A stretch of 64,000 nucleotides of DNA from Pseudoalteromonas sp. P1-25 (GCF_001401805.1 NZ_LKDW01000007.1:62001-126000); one strand, 5' to 3'; numbered from the stretch's first letter, positions 27,182 through 37,450 are shown. The notes: generated by a model from the sequence alone, not told the origin. Program-made: numbers and translations.

Positions 27182-28351
27182 ATGATTTTACTCTCTCAAA
27201 TAGGATTTATTACGCCAGCTTCCAAACGGTTTGTTAGCCAAAATAAACGCTTACTCCTACCACTTTTTTTATTGGTATGTTTAGCTGTACCTAGCCTTCG
27301 CGAAATAACCATTACTGCACTCAGTGATGCGTTTTTTCAAGTTAGTGTATTTGTAGCAGCTACGTTACTTATTTACTACTACGCAATAGAACATATCCCT
27401 CAGTTAGAAATGAGCTACTTAAGCGCTAAATCTAAACCACTTGAGGTATTGTTTGCATCCGTCCTTGGCGCTTTACCTGGCTGTGGTGGTGCTATTATTG
27501 TGGTGACTCAATATACTAAAGGCCAAGCAAGTTTCGGGGCCATTGTTGCAGTACTTACCGCTACAATGGGTGATGCTGCTTTTTTACTGCTTGCTACGCG
27601 CCCTACTGAAGGTTTAACAATAATGGCTATAGGTTTAGTGGTAGGCACACTATGTGGGTTAATAGTCAATGCAATTCATACACCTGATTTTTTACGCCCA
27701 AGCGCACAAGAGCAAAAACACCAAGTAAAAGTTTTGCCTACAAAAATAATAAAAGTAAGCAAACCTGTGTGGATGTTTGCCATTATTCCAAGTTTAATCA
27801 TTGCGCTTTTAATTGCATTTAATGTTGATTTTAGCCAATTTGGTCAGTATACCAGCACCGGAATTAGCTTATTTGGTGCAGCAATGGCCCTGTTTACGGT
27901 TGTTATTTGGGCCTACTCTTCTAAAGGTGAAACCTATAAAGAGATCACCTCAGAGGAGGATGAATGTAATCCGCCTTCAAAGCTTATAAAAGTACTTCAA
28001 GATACGCATTTTGTTACTGCATGGGTGGTTGCTTCGTTCATGCTGTTTGAAATATTAGTCAGTGTAGTAGGCCTTGATTTAAAAACGTGGTTTATGCACT
28101 ACGCCTATTTAGCACCGTTGATTGCAGTCATCATTGGTTTTTTACCAGGTTGTGGACCACAAATAATTGTTACCACACTTTATATACAAGGCATTATTCC
28201 TTTTAGTGCATTAGCTGCTAATGCAATTTCAAACGATGGCGATGCACTATTTCCGGCAATTGCAATGGCACCAAAAGCGGCTGTAATTGCTACCTTGTAT
28301 ACCTCTATACCTGCTTTAGTTGTTGGTTACGGACTCTACTTTTTAAGTTAA
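27182..28351 (+). CDS. Putative metal (manganese/iron) exporter, 10-TM ArsP_2 family
   Basis: Inner-membrane protein of 389 aa with about ten hydrophobic segments. Two internal repeats are visible. LPGCGGAIIVVTQYTKG (98-114) recurs as LPGCGPQIIVTTLYIQG (321-337), and GDAAFLLLATRP (130-141) recurs as GDALFPAIAMAP (353-364). This is the pattern of the putative 10TM heavy-metal exporter family (ArsP_2, often annotated as putative manganese transporter). A long cytoplasmic, charged segment (about 172-195) and another at 250-275 separate the halves. A strong Fur box lies directly upstream. Substrate and direction are inferred. Confidence 0.85.
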   Translation: MILLSQIGFITPASKRFVSQNKRLLLPLFLLVCLAVPSLREITITALSDAFFQVSVFVAATLLIYYYAIEHIPQLEMSYLSAKSKPLEVLFASVLGALPGCGGAIIVVTQYTKGQASFGAIVAVLTATMGDAAFLLLATRPTEGLTIMAIGLVVGTLCGLIVNAIHTPDFLRPSAQEQKHQVKVLPTKIIKVSKPVWMFAIIPSLIIALLIAFNVDFSQFGQYTSTGISLFGAAMALFTVVIWAYSSKGETYKEITSEEDECNPPSKLIKVLQDTHFVTAWVVASFMLFEILVSVVGLDLKTWFMHYAYLAPLIAVIIGFLPGCGPQIIVTTLYIQGIIPFSALAANAISNDGDALFPAIAMAPKAAVIATLYTSIPALVVGYGLYFLS

Positions 28352-28373
28352 CAGTTTTAAAAATCATAAGTAC

Positions 28374-28403
28374 AAAAAAGCTCAGCAATTGCTGAGCTTT
28401 TTT
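28374..28403. terminator. Bidirectional terminator
   Basis: A 30-bp perfect palindrome with AAAAAAGCTCAGCAA as left arm and its complement as right arm, ending in six T on both strands. It lies between the convergent transporter and DUF805 genes. Confidence 0.9.
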
Positions 28404-28419
28404 AATACTCGCGTGTTAT

Positions 28420-28785
28420 TTATACCGAAGCAGGTTCAGCCGATAACTCTTTAGGATTTGGACCAAAATCATTCTCACCTTCATGTGAGTCTTGCGCAAG
28501 GAACACAATTAAGACAATCCAACCAATAATTGGCACTAACCAAAGTAGCTGCCACCAGCCAGAACGGCCAGTATCGTGTAAACGGCGTGCGCCAGCGCTC
28601 AAACCTGGTATTAATAGCGCTAAACTATAAATAGAGCCAATAAACATAGTACCTAGTGCGCTATCAATCACATTGCAGATGATTGAAAAGATAGTATTAA
28701 ACAATACAAACATCCAGTAAGCTTTGCGACGATTACGTCCTGAAAAATCTGCGTAGCTACGCAGTGCGTTCATATAATGTTCCAT
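28420..28785 (-). CDS. DUF805 family membrane protein
   Basis: 121 aa with about three to four TM segments. The family pattern is clear: FSGRNRRKAYWMFVLFNTIF near the start, then IPGLSAGARRLHDTGRSGWWQLLWLVPIIGWIVLI, then an acidic hydrophilic tail (DSHEGENDFGPNP). Function unknown in the family. A single gene, convergent with the metal transporter, with a shared terminator between them. Confidence 0.93.
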   Translation of the reverse strand: MEHYMNALRSYADFSGRNRRKAYWMFVLFNTIFSIICNVIDSALGTMFIGSIYSLALLIPGLSAGARRLHDTGRSGWWQLLWLVPIIGWIVLIVFLAQDSHEGENDFGPNPKELSAEPASV

Positions 28786-28883
28786 AAAAATTCCTTAGTG
28801 TTAGTTTTATATTCCCTAGCGGGTTTTAGCTGTTACTTTTTAGTAACAATTGTATCTTAATTAAAAACACAGCGTTTTAAAAC

Positions 28884-28910
28884 AAAAAACCAGCAAATTG
28901 CTGGTTTTTT
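28884..28910 (-). terminator. bkd operon terminator
   Basis: AAAAAACCAGCAA and its complement form 13-bp arms around one base, with six T on the minus strand. It starts 12 bp past the bkdB stop. Confidence 0.85.
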
Positions 28911-28922
28911 ACGAGGCTAATT

Positions 28923-30509
28923 TTAGCTCATTGCCATCATCATTACAGATGGGTTTTCTAAATACGACTTCCACAAATTATTGAAGCGCGCAATTGTACC
29001 GCCATCAATAACACGGTGATCGCCCGACCAACTTACTTGCATAATCGCTCTGCTTACAACTTCGCCGCTTTCATCAAAACGCGGTAAGTGTTGTAACTTT
29101 CCTAGGGCAACAATTGCAACCTCGGGCTTGTTAATGATTGGGGTCGCAATAGTGCCACCAATTGCACCAATATTTGAAATGCTAATGGTGCCCCCTTTTA
29201 GGTCATCGGGAGATACGCGCCCTTCGCGTGCAGCATCAGTTAAGCGAGTTAGGCTGTTTGCAACGTCAACAATACTCTTAGATTGGCACGATTTAATGTT
29301 AGGGACTAATAAACCCACCTTGGAGTCCACCGCTACCCCAATATTGTGTTCGTCATAGTAGGTAAGCTCAGTGCAGTCATCATTTACTTTAGAATTAAGC
29401 AATGGGTACTCTTTCATCGCAAGCGATAACGCTTTGATAAAAAATGGCATCATAGTGAGCTTTATGCCTTGCGCTTTATACTGCTCTTTTAAGCTGGCTC
29501 GCAGGGCAATTAATTGCGTCAAGTCTATCTCGTCACTAAAAGTAAAATGCGGGATTGTAGAGACCGAGGCCATCATTTGCTTTGCCATAGCCGCTTTAAT
29601 GCCTTTAATTGGCTCTGTACGCATACCCCCGCTTTGTGTTTTTGGTTCTGTGCTTTGTGTCACACTATTTTTAGAACTAGCGCCGCTAAGTGGTGATGTA
29701 TCTATTGTGTTAGGTACCTCACCTTTAATAAATTCTTCTATGTCTTGTTTATAAATACGGCCATTTTTTCCGCTGCCCGGCACGCATGTTAAATCAACAT
29801 CTAACTCGCGTGCTTTTCGCCTTACAGCAGGTGAGGCAACCGCTTTTTTATTAACAATTTTATTTGCTGCTGTTTGTGGCTTTGCCACAGCTTTATCTGC
29901 CGCTTTGCTTTGAGCTTTTACAACGGCTTCGTTTACATCAACATTTGGTTTTGCTGAACTGCCAGCTATGCTCATTTGAAATAGCGGGCTGTGTACTTGA
30001 GCAATTTCACCTTTTTGATAGTAAAGCTTTTTCACTGTACCTGTATATTTAGCAGGAATTTGTACCAGCGCTTTATCGGTCATAACATCACACACAGCCT
30101 GATCTTCTTGTATTTCATCGCCTTCAGCTACCAGCCAATCGACAATTTCACACTCAACAATGCCTTCACCAATATCCGGTAGGATAAAATCTTCTAATTG
30201 TGCTGAGGATGAGGTATCACTTTGTGTATTTTTTACTTCATCTGTGGGAGTTTCCTCGCTTTGGCTTTCGCCAGCTACATCCATAGCAAACAAGGGGGCA
30301 TGAACCTGCGCTATTTCCCCTTTTTGATAATACAGTTTAGTGATTACGCCATCGTGCACAGCCGGTATTTGTACGAGTGCTTTGTCTGTCATTACATCAC
30401 AAATGGGTTGATCTTCTTTTACTGTGTCACCCTCTTGTATTAGCCACTCAACCACTTCGCACTCAACAATGCCTTCACCAATATCGGGTAATATAAAATC
30501 TTTAGCCAT
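28923..30509 (-). CDS. bkdB: Branched-chain 2-oxoacid dehydrogenase E2 (lipoamide acyltransferase) with two lipoyl domains
   Basis: Core of the Bkd complex, which transfers branched-chain acyl groups to CoA. 528 aa. Lipoyl domain 1 is about residues 3-77 and domain 2 about 106-180, each with the lipoylation motif VMTDKALVQIP. An E3-binding domain follows (ASPAVRRKARELDVDL, about 224-262), then the catalytic domain with SWSGDHRVIDGGTIARF. Only the N-terminal ~75 residues are duplicated, and the copies are near-identical in sequence. No E3 gene lies in this operon. It begins 8 bp after bkdA2. Confidence 0.95.
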   Translation of the reverse strand: MAKDFILPDIGEGIVECEVVEWLIQEGDTVKEDQPICDVMTDKALVQIPAVHDGVITKLYYQKGEIAQVHAPLFAMDVAGESQSEETPTDEVKNTQSDTSSSAQLEDFILPDIGEGIVECEIVDWLVAEGDEIQEDQAVCDVMTDKALVQIPAKYTGTVKKLYYQKGEIAQVHSPLFQMSIAGSSAKPNVDVNEAVVKAQSKAADKAVAKPQTAANKIVNKKAVASPAVRRKARELDVDLTCVPGSGKNGRIYKQDIEEFIKGEVPNTIDTSPLSGASSKNSVTQSTEPKTQSGGMRTEPIKGIKAAMAKQMMASVSTIPHFTFSDEIDLTQLIALRASLKEQYKAQGIKLTMMPFFIKALSLAMKEYPLLNSKVNDDCTELTYYDEHNIGVAVDSKVGLLVPNIKSCQSKSIVDVANSLTRLTDAAREGRVSPDDLKGGTISISNIGAIGGTIATPIINKPEVAIVALGKLQHLPRFDESGEVVSRAIMQVSWSGDHRVIDGGTIARFNNLWKSYLENPSVMMMAMS

Positions 30510-30517
30510 GGTATCCC

Positions 30518-31495
30518 CTAAAAATCCATTGATTGTTTAATTGCGGCCATTACTTTTAGCGCATCAGGTACATATTCTTTTTCAAGCGCAAGTGGATAAG
30601 GTGTATCTAAACCACAAACCCGCATAATGGGTGACTCTAGGTGTAAAAAGCATTCTTGCTGAATAGTCGCCGCAATTTCGGCGCCAAAACCATTGGTAAT
30701 AGGCGCTTCGTGGCTTATCACTAAACGCCCTGTTTTAGTGACCGACTTCGCAATTGTCTCAACATCCCACGGTAATATGCTTCTAAGGTCAATCACCTCA
30801 CAACTAATACCTTGTTCATTGGCTTGTTTTGCTGCGTTTTCAACAATTTCCATTTGCGCACCCCACGCAAGCACGGTGATATCTGTGCCTTCTTGTACTA
30901 CTTCGGCTTTACCAAGCTCAATGCTGTAATCATCCTCTGGTACTTCGCCGGTAGAAGCGCGGTATAAGCGTTTAGGCTCGAAGAAAATAACGGGGTTATC
31001 GTCTTTAATGCAAGCGCGTAGTAACCCTTTTGCTTGGTAAGGGTTACGCGGTACCACTATTTTTAGCCCTGGCGTATGGGCAAAGTAGGCCTCTGGTGAT
31101 TGTGAGTGATATAAGCCCCCCGCTATACCGCCACCATACGGTGTGCGAATCGTTAAATTGCCCACATTAAATTCATTACCACTACGGTATCTAAATTTGG
31201 CAGACTCATTCACTATTTGGTCAAATGCCGGGAAAATATAATCAGCAAATTGAATTTCAGCAAGTGCAGGCGCGCCAAACGCGGCTAAGCCATTGGCAAA
31301 ACCTAAAATACCTTGCTCTGTAAGCGGGGTGTTAAATACGCGGTGTTTACCGTACTTTTCTTGCAAACCTGAGGTCGCTCTAAAAACCCCCCCAAAATAG
31401 CCAACATCTTCACCAAAAATACACGCCTGAGGGTGCTCATTCATAGTGATATCAAGTGCAGAGTTAATTGCGTGTAGCATGTTCATTTTAGCCAT
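30518..31495 (-). CDS. bkdA2: Branched-chain 2-oxoacid dehydrogenase E1 beta subunit
   Basis: With the alpha subunit, it decarboxylates the 2-oxoacids of Val, Leu and Ile using thiamine diphosphate. 325 aa, the usual length. Characteristic stretches are [68 protein letters not shown] and [18 protein letters not shown]. The start shares one base with the alpha-subunit stop (TAATG), so the two are translationally coupled. Confidence 0.96.
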   Translation of the reverse strand: MAKMNMLHAINSALDITMNEHPQACIFGEDVGYFGGVFRATSGLQEKYGKHRVFNTPLTEQGILGFANGLAAFGAPALAEIQFADYIFPAFDQIVNESAKFRYRSGNEFNVGNLTIRTPYGGGIAGGLYHSQSPEAYFAHTPGLKIVVPRNPYQAKGLLRACIKDDNPVIFFEPKRLYRASTGEVPEDDYSIELGKAEVVQEGTDITVLAWGAQMEIVENAAKQANEQGISCEVIDLRSILPWDVETIAKSVTKTGRLVISHEAPITNGFGAEIAATIQQECFLHLESPIMRVCGLDTPYPLALEKEYVPDALKVMAAIKQSMDF

Positions 31496-32709
31496 TACTT
31501 AATTCTCCCTGCAGTGACTGGGTACGCGTCTGGGTGTTGCTTTATATGTGCTTTTAAATCATTATATTGGCGAGTAAGCGAAGGAATTGGCGTATCGTAA
31601 ACATCTGATATAAGCTCTTCAAGTGCTGGCTTTTGCACTTTTTCAGCACGTTTTAGGGCGGCTAAAATATCTTCTCGAATAACCTCTTTGGCCTTAGCAT
31701 CGTCCTCTTCATTTAACCAATCTTGTTTAATTAACCATTTTTTAAATTTATCTATTGGGCAAACTTTATGTGTAGCTTCTTCATCTTTTGAGCGGTAACC
31801 ACTTGGATCATCTGAGGTAGAATGAGCACCCAATCTATACGCTATTGACTCAATTAATACCGGCTCACCTTGCGTTGCTGCAATGTCGCGAGCCTTTTGT
31901 GTTGCTGCAAACACAGCTAATGCATCTGAGCCGTCAACACGTATGGTTTTAATACCATAGCCCACGCCTCGAGAGGCTATGCCATCACCTTTAAATTGCT
32001 CATCAGCAGGCGTTGAAATAGCATAACCATTATTTCGTGCAAAAAATATCACAGGGGCTTTGTGCACCGCAGCCATATTTAACCCCGCATGAAAGTCACC
32101 TTCAGAGGCAGCGCCTTCACCAAAGTAACATATCGTTACATTATCTATGGTGCTTGCAAGCTCGCCGGTTTTTGCGTCAATGTGTTTTACTTTTTGACCA
32201 TAGGCATACCCTGTCGCTTGAGGGATTTGCGTACCGAGAGGCGATGATATGGTCATATAATTTAATTCTTTTGAACCATAATGAATCGGCATTTGGCGCC
32301 CTTTTCCTAAATCTAATTCATTAGAAAACATCTGATTCATAAATTGATCAAGCGTAAACCCGCGGTAATGCAAAGCTGCTTGTTCGCGGTATTGCGCCAT
32401 AATCATGTCGTTTTGGTCAAGTGCAGCAGCAGACGCTGTAACAGCAGCCTCTTCGCCTAAACACTGCATGTAAAAACTCACGCGGCCTTGGCGCTGCGCG
32501 CCTTGCATACGCTCATCAAGTAAGCGAATAAAACGCATTGTTTCATAAAGTTTAAGTGCTGTGTGTTTAGAAATAGTCGGTGCGGTAGCACTAGGATGAA
32601 TGTCGCCGTCCTCAGTTAAAATACTAAGGGTTGGAATAGTTAGCGCATGACCGTCTATAAACTCGAGGTCGTGGTTAATATTCAGCGATACGTTATTTGG
32701 GTTACTCAT
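31495..32709 (-). CDS. bkdA1: Branched-chain 2-oxoacid dehydrogenase E1 alpha subunit
   Basis: First gene of the bkd operon, 404 aa. The thiamine-diphosphate motif is visible as [31 protein letters not shown], preceded by [15 protein letters not shown]. The regulatory loop [16 protein letters not shown] carries the conserved Ser residues phosphorylated in eukaryotic enzymes. About 50 extra N-terminal residues precede the [11 protein letters not shown] core, normal for bacterial Bkd. A 7-2-7 LiuR-like palindrome lies about 117 bp upstream of the start. Confidence 0.96.
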   Translation of the reverse strand: MSNPNNVSLNINHDLEFIDGHALTIPTLSILTEDGDIHPSATAPTISKHTALKLYETMRFIRLLDERMQGAQRQGRVSFYMQCLGEEAAVTASAAALDQNDMIMAQYREQAALHYRGFTLDQFMNQMFSNELDLGKGRQMPIHYGSKELNYMTISSPLGTQIPQATGYAYGQKVKHIDAKTGELASTIDNVTICYFGEGAASEGDFHAGLNMAAVHKAPVIFFARNNGYAISTPADEQFKGDGIASRGVGYGIKTIRVDGSDALAVFAATQKARDIAATQGEPVLIESIAYRLGAHSTSDDPSGYRSKDEEATHKVCPIDKFKKWLIKQDWLNEEDDAKAKEVIREDILAALKRAEKVQKPALEELISDVYDTPIPSLTRQYNDLKAHIKQHPDAYPVTAGRIK

Positions 32710-32825
32710 AACCTACCTTCTCTTGTTGTCTGTGATACAGCACCCCTTTTAAGTTTTTGTTATGGGTGAGGCTTGCGAATAAACTTTGCAGCATCTGCGC
32801 TGTATTTAATTAAAGCTGCCACCAC

Positions 32826-32841
32826 CTTACGTTAACGTAAG
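32826..32841. promoter_or_regulatory. LiuR-like operator upstream of the bkd operon
   Basis: CTTACGT-TA-ACGTAAG is perfectly symmetric and has the same 7-2-7 ACGT architecture as the two sites at the etf locus (12152, 12201). Location in front of branched-chain amino acid degradation genes matches the known LiuR regulon in related bacteria. Binding is inferred. Confidence 0.65.
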
Positions 32842-32974
32842 CTGTTATTCAACACGTGTAAGACGAAACAAAAGTAAAATACGATTAAAAAGCTGGAAAG
32901 TTAACTGTACGCATTTATTAAACCAATAAAAACATACAGTTAAACATATAAGAAAAGTGGTCTGATGAGTTTTA

Positions 32975-34027
32975 TTAGACGAAATTACTATCTACTTGCA
33001 TAGGAGTAACGGTAAGCAATGCCCTTTGCCCGAGCGCAACGTTTGCATTTGGAAAGATAATCGCTTCCCCTTCAACATCGGCATAATAAGGAGTATCGCC
33101 GTCTGTTGCTAGCAACTCACCTTTAGCAAACCCAGTGAAATTTTCTGCATCGTCTGAAAAAGGAAAGCTAAAATCTTCCTGGGTTCTATTAATGGTACGA
33201 TGCACAGCAAACAACTCAAAGTCACTTGCATTAAAATGCGGGTATTGCACCTCTTTTTGACTAATTAATGCAGTTAGTGTTTGCTTGGTTTTTGCAAAGC
33301 GAGCCATGTCGTTTTCACCAAACGGTTTAACTTGACCTAATTCAACCGTAAATGAATCTGCGCCGTGCACATACGAAGAATAATAACTAAATGTGGTTGC
33401 AGGCGATTTCATCATCAATACGGTATTAACGCCGCAGCTAAGTAAAAATTGTAACTGCGATTTTTTCCATGGTTTACCATGAAGATATGGATACACAGCA
33501 AATTTCTCATTTTTTGAGCCACGAATAGCAGTATGCAAATCATAGTGGTATCGTGCACTGCCTTGCTGACCACGTGAAAAGAAGTCAGTTACATATTGTT
33601 CTAGTTTTGCCGCACGTTTGCGCTCGTCATTCATTGGCACACCTTCAACAGTGTGGTGCCCGTTAAACAAACGATTTAAGTTTTCTTCTACAAAACGCAG
33701 GCCAATATTTATTGATTTTGGATTACCAAAAATAAAGAGCACACGCTGATTTAATTCAAGCTCACCTTTTATTATTGTTTTTATTAAATCGTCACATATT
33801 TCTATGGGTGCGGTTTCGTTACCATGTACCGCACTTGACAGTACTATATCTTTTGTCGTTGTAACCTTTGGTTGAAACTCAATAACACCTGTATCGTGAA
33901 CAGTAACGCCTGTGCCATTCTCTAACGTAAATTCACTTGGCTCTATATGCCATTCATTATTACGACTAAGCGTTAAAAAATCACCGGTATTTTTTAAATC
34001 ATTTAAATAATCTGGTTTGGCTAACAT
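32975..34027 (-). CDS. astE: Succinylglutamate desuccinylase AstE
   Basis: Zinc hydrolase that releases glutamate and succinate in the last step of the arginine succinyltransferase (AST) pathway. 350 aa. Zinc ligands are in [11 protein letters not shown] (HxxE) and [11 protein letters not shown]; the catalytic Glu is in [13 protein letters not shown]. The other ast genes are not adjacent, so astE stands alone here. A bidirectional hairpin separates it from pgm upstream, and 265 bp separate it from the bkd operon downstream. Confidence 0.92.
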   Translation of the reverse strand: MLAKPDYLNDLKNTGDFLTLSRNNEWHIEPSEFTLENGTGVTVHDTGVIEFQPKVTTTKDIVLSSAVHGNETAPIEICDDLIKTIIKGELELNQRVLFIFGNPKSINIGLRFVEENLNRLFNGHHTVEGVPMNDERKRAAKLEQYVTDFFSRGQQGSARYHYDLHTAIRGSKNEKFAVYPYLHGKPWKKSQLQFLLSCGVNTVLMMKSPATTFSYYSSYVHGADSFTVELGQVKPFGENDMARFAKTKQTLTALISQKEVQYPHFNASDFELFAVHRTINRTQEDFSFPFSDDAENFTGFAKGELLATDGDTPYYADVEGEAIIFPNANVALGQRALLTVTPMQVDSNFV

Positions 34028-34061
34028 GATAAGCCCTTTTCTAATGTGAGAGATACAAACA

Positions 34062-34088
34062 AAAACGGCTGAATAAATCAGCCGTTTT
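34062..34088 (-). terminator. pgm terminator
   Basis: AAAACGGCTGA, 5-nt loop, TCAGCCGTTTT, and five T in total on the minus strand. It lies 19 bp past the pgm stop and 35 bp before the astE start. Confidence 0.85.
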
Positions 34089-34106
34089 AAACTAGTTTTA
34101 CTTGTT

Positions 34107-35744
34107 TTAGCTGATCACAGAATCAACTAATTGTTTAGCTTCTTTTTCCAGTAGCGCCAAGTGTTCTTCACCTTTGAACGACTCAAGGTATATTTTATAA
34201 ATATCCTCAGTTCCTGAAGGGCGTGCTGCGAACCAGCCATTTTCAGTCACTACTTTTAAGCCGCCGATCGCTGCATCATTACCTGGAGCATGCGTCAGTT
34301 TTTGTAAAATAGGTTCGCCAGCCAGCGTATCCGCTTTTACATCACTTGCACTAAGCGCTTTTAAGCGTGACTTTTGTTCACTGCTAGCAGGGGCATCTAA
34401 ACGCTTGTATAGCGGAGAGCCAAATTCTTGCTCTAACTCTTTATAAAGCGCTGATGGTGTTTTACCCGTCACAGCTAGTATTTCAGCTGCAAGTAAACCC
34501 ATAATAAAGCCGTCTTTGTCGGTACACCACACGCTACCATCGAAACGCAAAAATGCAGCGCCAGCACTTTCTTCGCCACCAAAAGCAAGTTTGCCTTTAT
34601 TCAAGCCATCTACAAACCACTTAAAGCCAACCGGTACTTCTTTAACTTTGCGCTCATTGCGAGCAACAACACGGTCAATCATAGAGCTGGAAACCAGCGT
34701 TTTACCAATTTCTACACTGCTGTCCCAGTCGCGGTGCTTTAGTAAATAATCAATCGCTACAGCTAAAAAATGATTAGGGTTCATTAATCCATCTGGCGTA
34801 ACAATACCGTGGCGGTCATAATCTGGGTCATTGCCTATGGCAATATCAAAGTCGTCTTTTAACTTAATTAAATTTGCCATTGAATACGGTGATGAACAAT
34901 CCATACGGATTTTGCCGTCTTTATCAAGGGGCATAAATGCAAAACGCGGGTCAACACTGTCGTTTACTACGGTTAAATCTAAATTATATTTTTGCGCTAT
35001 TAGCGGCCAAAAGTTAATACCAGAGCCACCAAGCGGGTCAATACCCACTTTAATATCCGCATCGCTAACAGCTTTCAAATTAACAATATTTTCTAAGTCG
35101 TTAATGTATGGCGTCATTAAGTCTTCGTATTTAATAAAGCCAGAGCGAGATGCTTTAGCAAATGGAAATAGCTCAACTTCGACTAAATCTTCTAATAGCA
35201 ATTGATTTGCTCTATCTTCAATCCATTTAGTTACATCGGTATCAGCTGGGCCGCCGTTTGGTGGATTGTATTTAAAGCCACCGTCTTCAGGCGGGTTATG
35301 TGAAGGCGTTACCACAATACCGTCGGCTAATTCGTTAGGGTTTAATTTGTTATGGCAAACAATCGCATGGCTAATAACAGGGGTCGGAGTGTAATCATGA
35401 TTTTGCTGGGTGATTACTTGCACCTCATTAGCGACTAATACTTCTATGGCAGAGTTAAAAGCAGCTTCACTTAATGCATGTGTATCTTTACCTAAAAAAA
35501 GCGGACCAAAAATATCATTTTGCTTTCTGTAGTCACAAATAGCTTGTGTAATGGCTAAAATATGAGATTCGTTAAACTTAACATCGTAAGAGCAACCACG
35601 GTGACCCGACGTACCAAAAGCAACACAATGCGCTGGGTTTTGTTCTAAATCTGGCTCATTTAAGTAATAAGCCGATACCAATTTTGGTACGTTAACTAAA
35701 GATGATTGTGGCGCAGATTTCCCAGCACCTGAATGAATAGCCAT
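34107..35744 (-). CDS. pgm: Phosphoglucomutase (alpha-D-glucose-specific)
   Basis: Interconverts glucose 1-phosphate and glucose 6-phosphate. 545 aa, matching E. coli Pgm (546). FGTSGHRG near residue 45 and the phosphoserine loop [11 protein letters not shown] (about 146-156) are present, as are the Mg loop [11 protein letters not shown], the sugar loop [11 protein letters not shown] and the phosphate-binding [12 protein letters not shown]. It lies 10 bp after seqA, the same order as in E. coli (seqA-pgm). Confidence 0.97.
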   Translation of the reverse strand: MAIHSGAGKSAPQSSLVNVPKLVSAYYLNEPDLEQNPAHCVAFGTSGHRGCSYDVKFNESHILAITQAICDYRKQNDIFGPLFLGKDTHALSEAAFNSAIEVLVANEVQVITQQNHDYTPTPVISHAIVCHNKLNPNELADGIVVTPSHNPPEDGGFKYNPPNGGPADTDVTKWIEDRANQLLLEDLVEVELFPFAKASRSGFIKYEDLMTPYINDLENIVNLKAVSDADIKVGIDPLGGSGINFWPLIAQKYNLDLTVVNDSVDPRFAFMPLDKDGKIRMDCSSPYSMANLIKLKDDFDIAIGNDPDYDRHGIVTPDGLMNPNHFLAVAIDYLLKHRDWDSSVEIGKTLVSSSMIDRVVARNERKVKEVPVGFKWFVDGLNKGKLAFGGEESAGAAFLRFDGSVWCTDKDGFIMGLLAAEILAVTGKTPSALYKELEQEFGSPLYKRLDAPASSEQKSRLKALSASDVKADTLAGEPILQKLTHAPGNDAAIGGLKVVTENGWFAARPSGTEDIYKIYLESFKGEEHLALLEKEAKQLVDSVIS

Positions 35745-35754
35745 GTTTATTTCC

Positions 35755-36330
35755 TTACAAGTAATCGCGAATTTCTTCTGCTTGCTCTGCTGAATAACCT
35801 AAGCACAGTGCAACCTCGTGTAGCATCATTTTTTTACGTGTTGTATTTGAATTCGTCATAACCCAGTACTCACTGTCAGTAATATTTTTAGGATTCATAC
35901 TACTGCCACTATTAATTAAGTCTTCTTTGCTGGTGGCAAAGTAAACGCGGTCACGCCCTTTTATATCAAGCACAGCACTAAATTCTTTTTTATGTGTTCT
36001 ATAAAAAGCACTTAAAATAAATAAAAACCTACCGACAACCCCTTTTTGCATTGCTAGTTCTTCTTTATTTAAGATATTAAATACATTAGCGTTTGTTTGC
36101 TTCACGGGTGTGACAACCTCTTGCTCTTGGCTGTCGTCGTTAGCTGGCGTGTCATCAAGTGGGGCTTGAGTCGTTGTTTGGTTGTTTTGATTGTTGTTAG
36201 CAACGGTCGTGTTGTCAGTGCCGTTTAGATTTAATAAACGACGTAAAATAGTGGATGCGCTTTCGCCAATACTTTGTGTATTACTAGCAATATACTGATA
36301 TAACTCGTCGTCTATGTCGATTTGTTTCAT
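35755..36330 (-). CDS. seqA: Negative modulator of replication initiation SeqA
   Basis: Binds hemimethylated GATC sites and sequesters newly replicated origins. 191 aa. The N-terminal oligomerisation domain reads [26 protein letters not shown], as in E. coli. A Gln/Asn/Thr-rich linker follows (about 48-95), and then the C-terminal DNA-binding domain ([31 protein letters not shown]). ATG 36330 is chosen because it has AGGA at good spacing and restores the family start; an in-frame start at 36354 adds eight unrelated residues. The linker is longer than in E. coli (181 aa). A Dam methylase is implied. Confidence 0.96.
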   Translation of the reverse strand: MKQIDIDDELYQYIASNTQSIGESASTILRRLLNLNGTDNTTVANNNQNNQTTTQAPLDDTPANDDSQEQEVVTPVKQTNANVFNILNKEELAMQKGVVGRFLFILSAFYRTHKKEFSAVLDIKGRDRVYFATSKEDLINSGSSMNPKNITDSEYWVMTNSNTTRKKMMLHEVALCLGYSAEQAEEIRDYL

Positions 36331-36682
36331 GTTGTTCCTGTCATTACGGGCCACATTTTTCTTTCCCCGTGATTATACCCAAACCAAATATAAATGCGAG
36401 TTACAACAAGCACTCGCATAAATATATCCGTTAAGCGCGAAAATTAAAGTGTGTTGTTTATTTTTTCATAAACCCAATGTAGTAAATAGTCAGTCACTAA
36501 AAATTTAAAGTGTTTACTTTGTTTATTTATAAACCGCTTTGGGCTGATATCTCTAAATAGCAAAAGTGGCGTAAAAATAAACTTTCTGTCGTTTAAAAAC
36601 GCGTACAGCAAAGTTAGCCGCTATATTTTTTGCTTTTTAAAGCAATGCTCGGCAAACTAAGCCAAAATTTGAGGAGACGGTC
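36331..36682. other. seqA-ybfF divergent intergenic region (352 bp)
   Basis: AT-rich, with no open frame of note and no clear hairpin. It must hold the promoters of seqA and ybfF. I could not pick a convincing -35/-10 pair or operator by eye. Confidence 0.6.
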
Positions 36683-37450
36683 ATGCTTTTAAACTATAAA
36701 CAATATGGTGAAGGCCCTGATGTAGTGATTATTCATGGTTTATTTGGGTCTTTAGAAAACCTAAATGTGATTGCAAAACCATTAAGCGAGCACTTTAGGG
36801 TAACTAATGTGGACTTACGTAACCATGGCGCGTCACCGCATAGCGAAGAAATGAACTACCCTGCAATGGCGGCGGATATTGTTGAGCTGATGAACGCATT
36901 AAATATTAATAATGCGCACCTGATTGGCCACTCAATGGGCGGTAAAGTGGCAATGGAAGTGGCGCTAATGCATAGCCAAAAAGTAAATAAACTGGTGGTA
37001 CTTGATATAGCCCCTGTGAGTTACCCTGCCCGCCACACACAAATTATTAGCGCACTTAAAGACGTAGCAACCAGTCATATTACTGATAGAAAACAAGCCG
37101 ATGCAATTATGAGCGAGTACATAAATGAGCTAGGTGTTAGGCAATTTTTGTTAAAAAGCTTGGTTAAAAACGAAGATGGTGAGTACCGCTGGCGTTTTAA
37201 TTTAGATGTACTTGATAAAAAATATTCGACAATCACTGCCAATGTTAATGAAAATAATTCTTGTTTGTGCGATACTTTATTTATCAAAGGGAATGACTCT
37301 GATTATATACTGCCAGAATACCGCGATGAAATAACAAAGCGCTTTAAAAATACTCGAGCAAAAATTATACACGGTGCAGGACATTGGCTTCATGCACAAA
37401 AACCTGTTGCGGTTAATAAAGCAATAAATGACTTTTTAACAGGGCTTTAA
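36683..37450 (+). CDS. ybfF: Alpha/beta-hydrolase esterase YbfF
   Basis: Small serine esterase active in E. coli on acyl-CoA and short esters. 255 aa. IIHGLFGSLENL carries the oxyanion HG motif. LIGHSMGGKVAM holds the nucleophilic Ser in GHSMGG. The catalytic His is in HGAGHWLHAQKP near the C-terminus, with an Asp in the middle (LVVLDIAPVSY). GAGGAG precedes the ATG. Gene order with divergent seqA-pgm is conserved with E. coli. Confidence 0.93.
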   Translation: MLLNYKQYGEGPDVVIIHGLFGSLENLNVIAKPLSEHFRVTNVDLRNHGASPHSEEMNYPAMAADIVELMNALNINNAHLIGHSMGGKVAMEVALMHSQKVNKLVVLDIAPVSYPARHTQIISALKDVATSHITDRKQADAIMSEYINELGVRQFLLKSLVKNEDGEYRWRFNLDVLDKKYSTITANVNENNSCLCDTLFIKGNDSDYILPEYRDEITKRFKNTRAKIIHGAGHWLHAQKPVAVNKAINDFLTGL

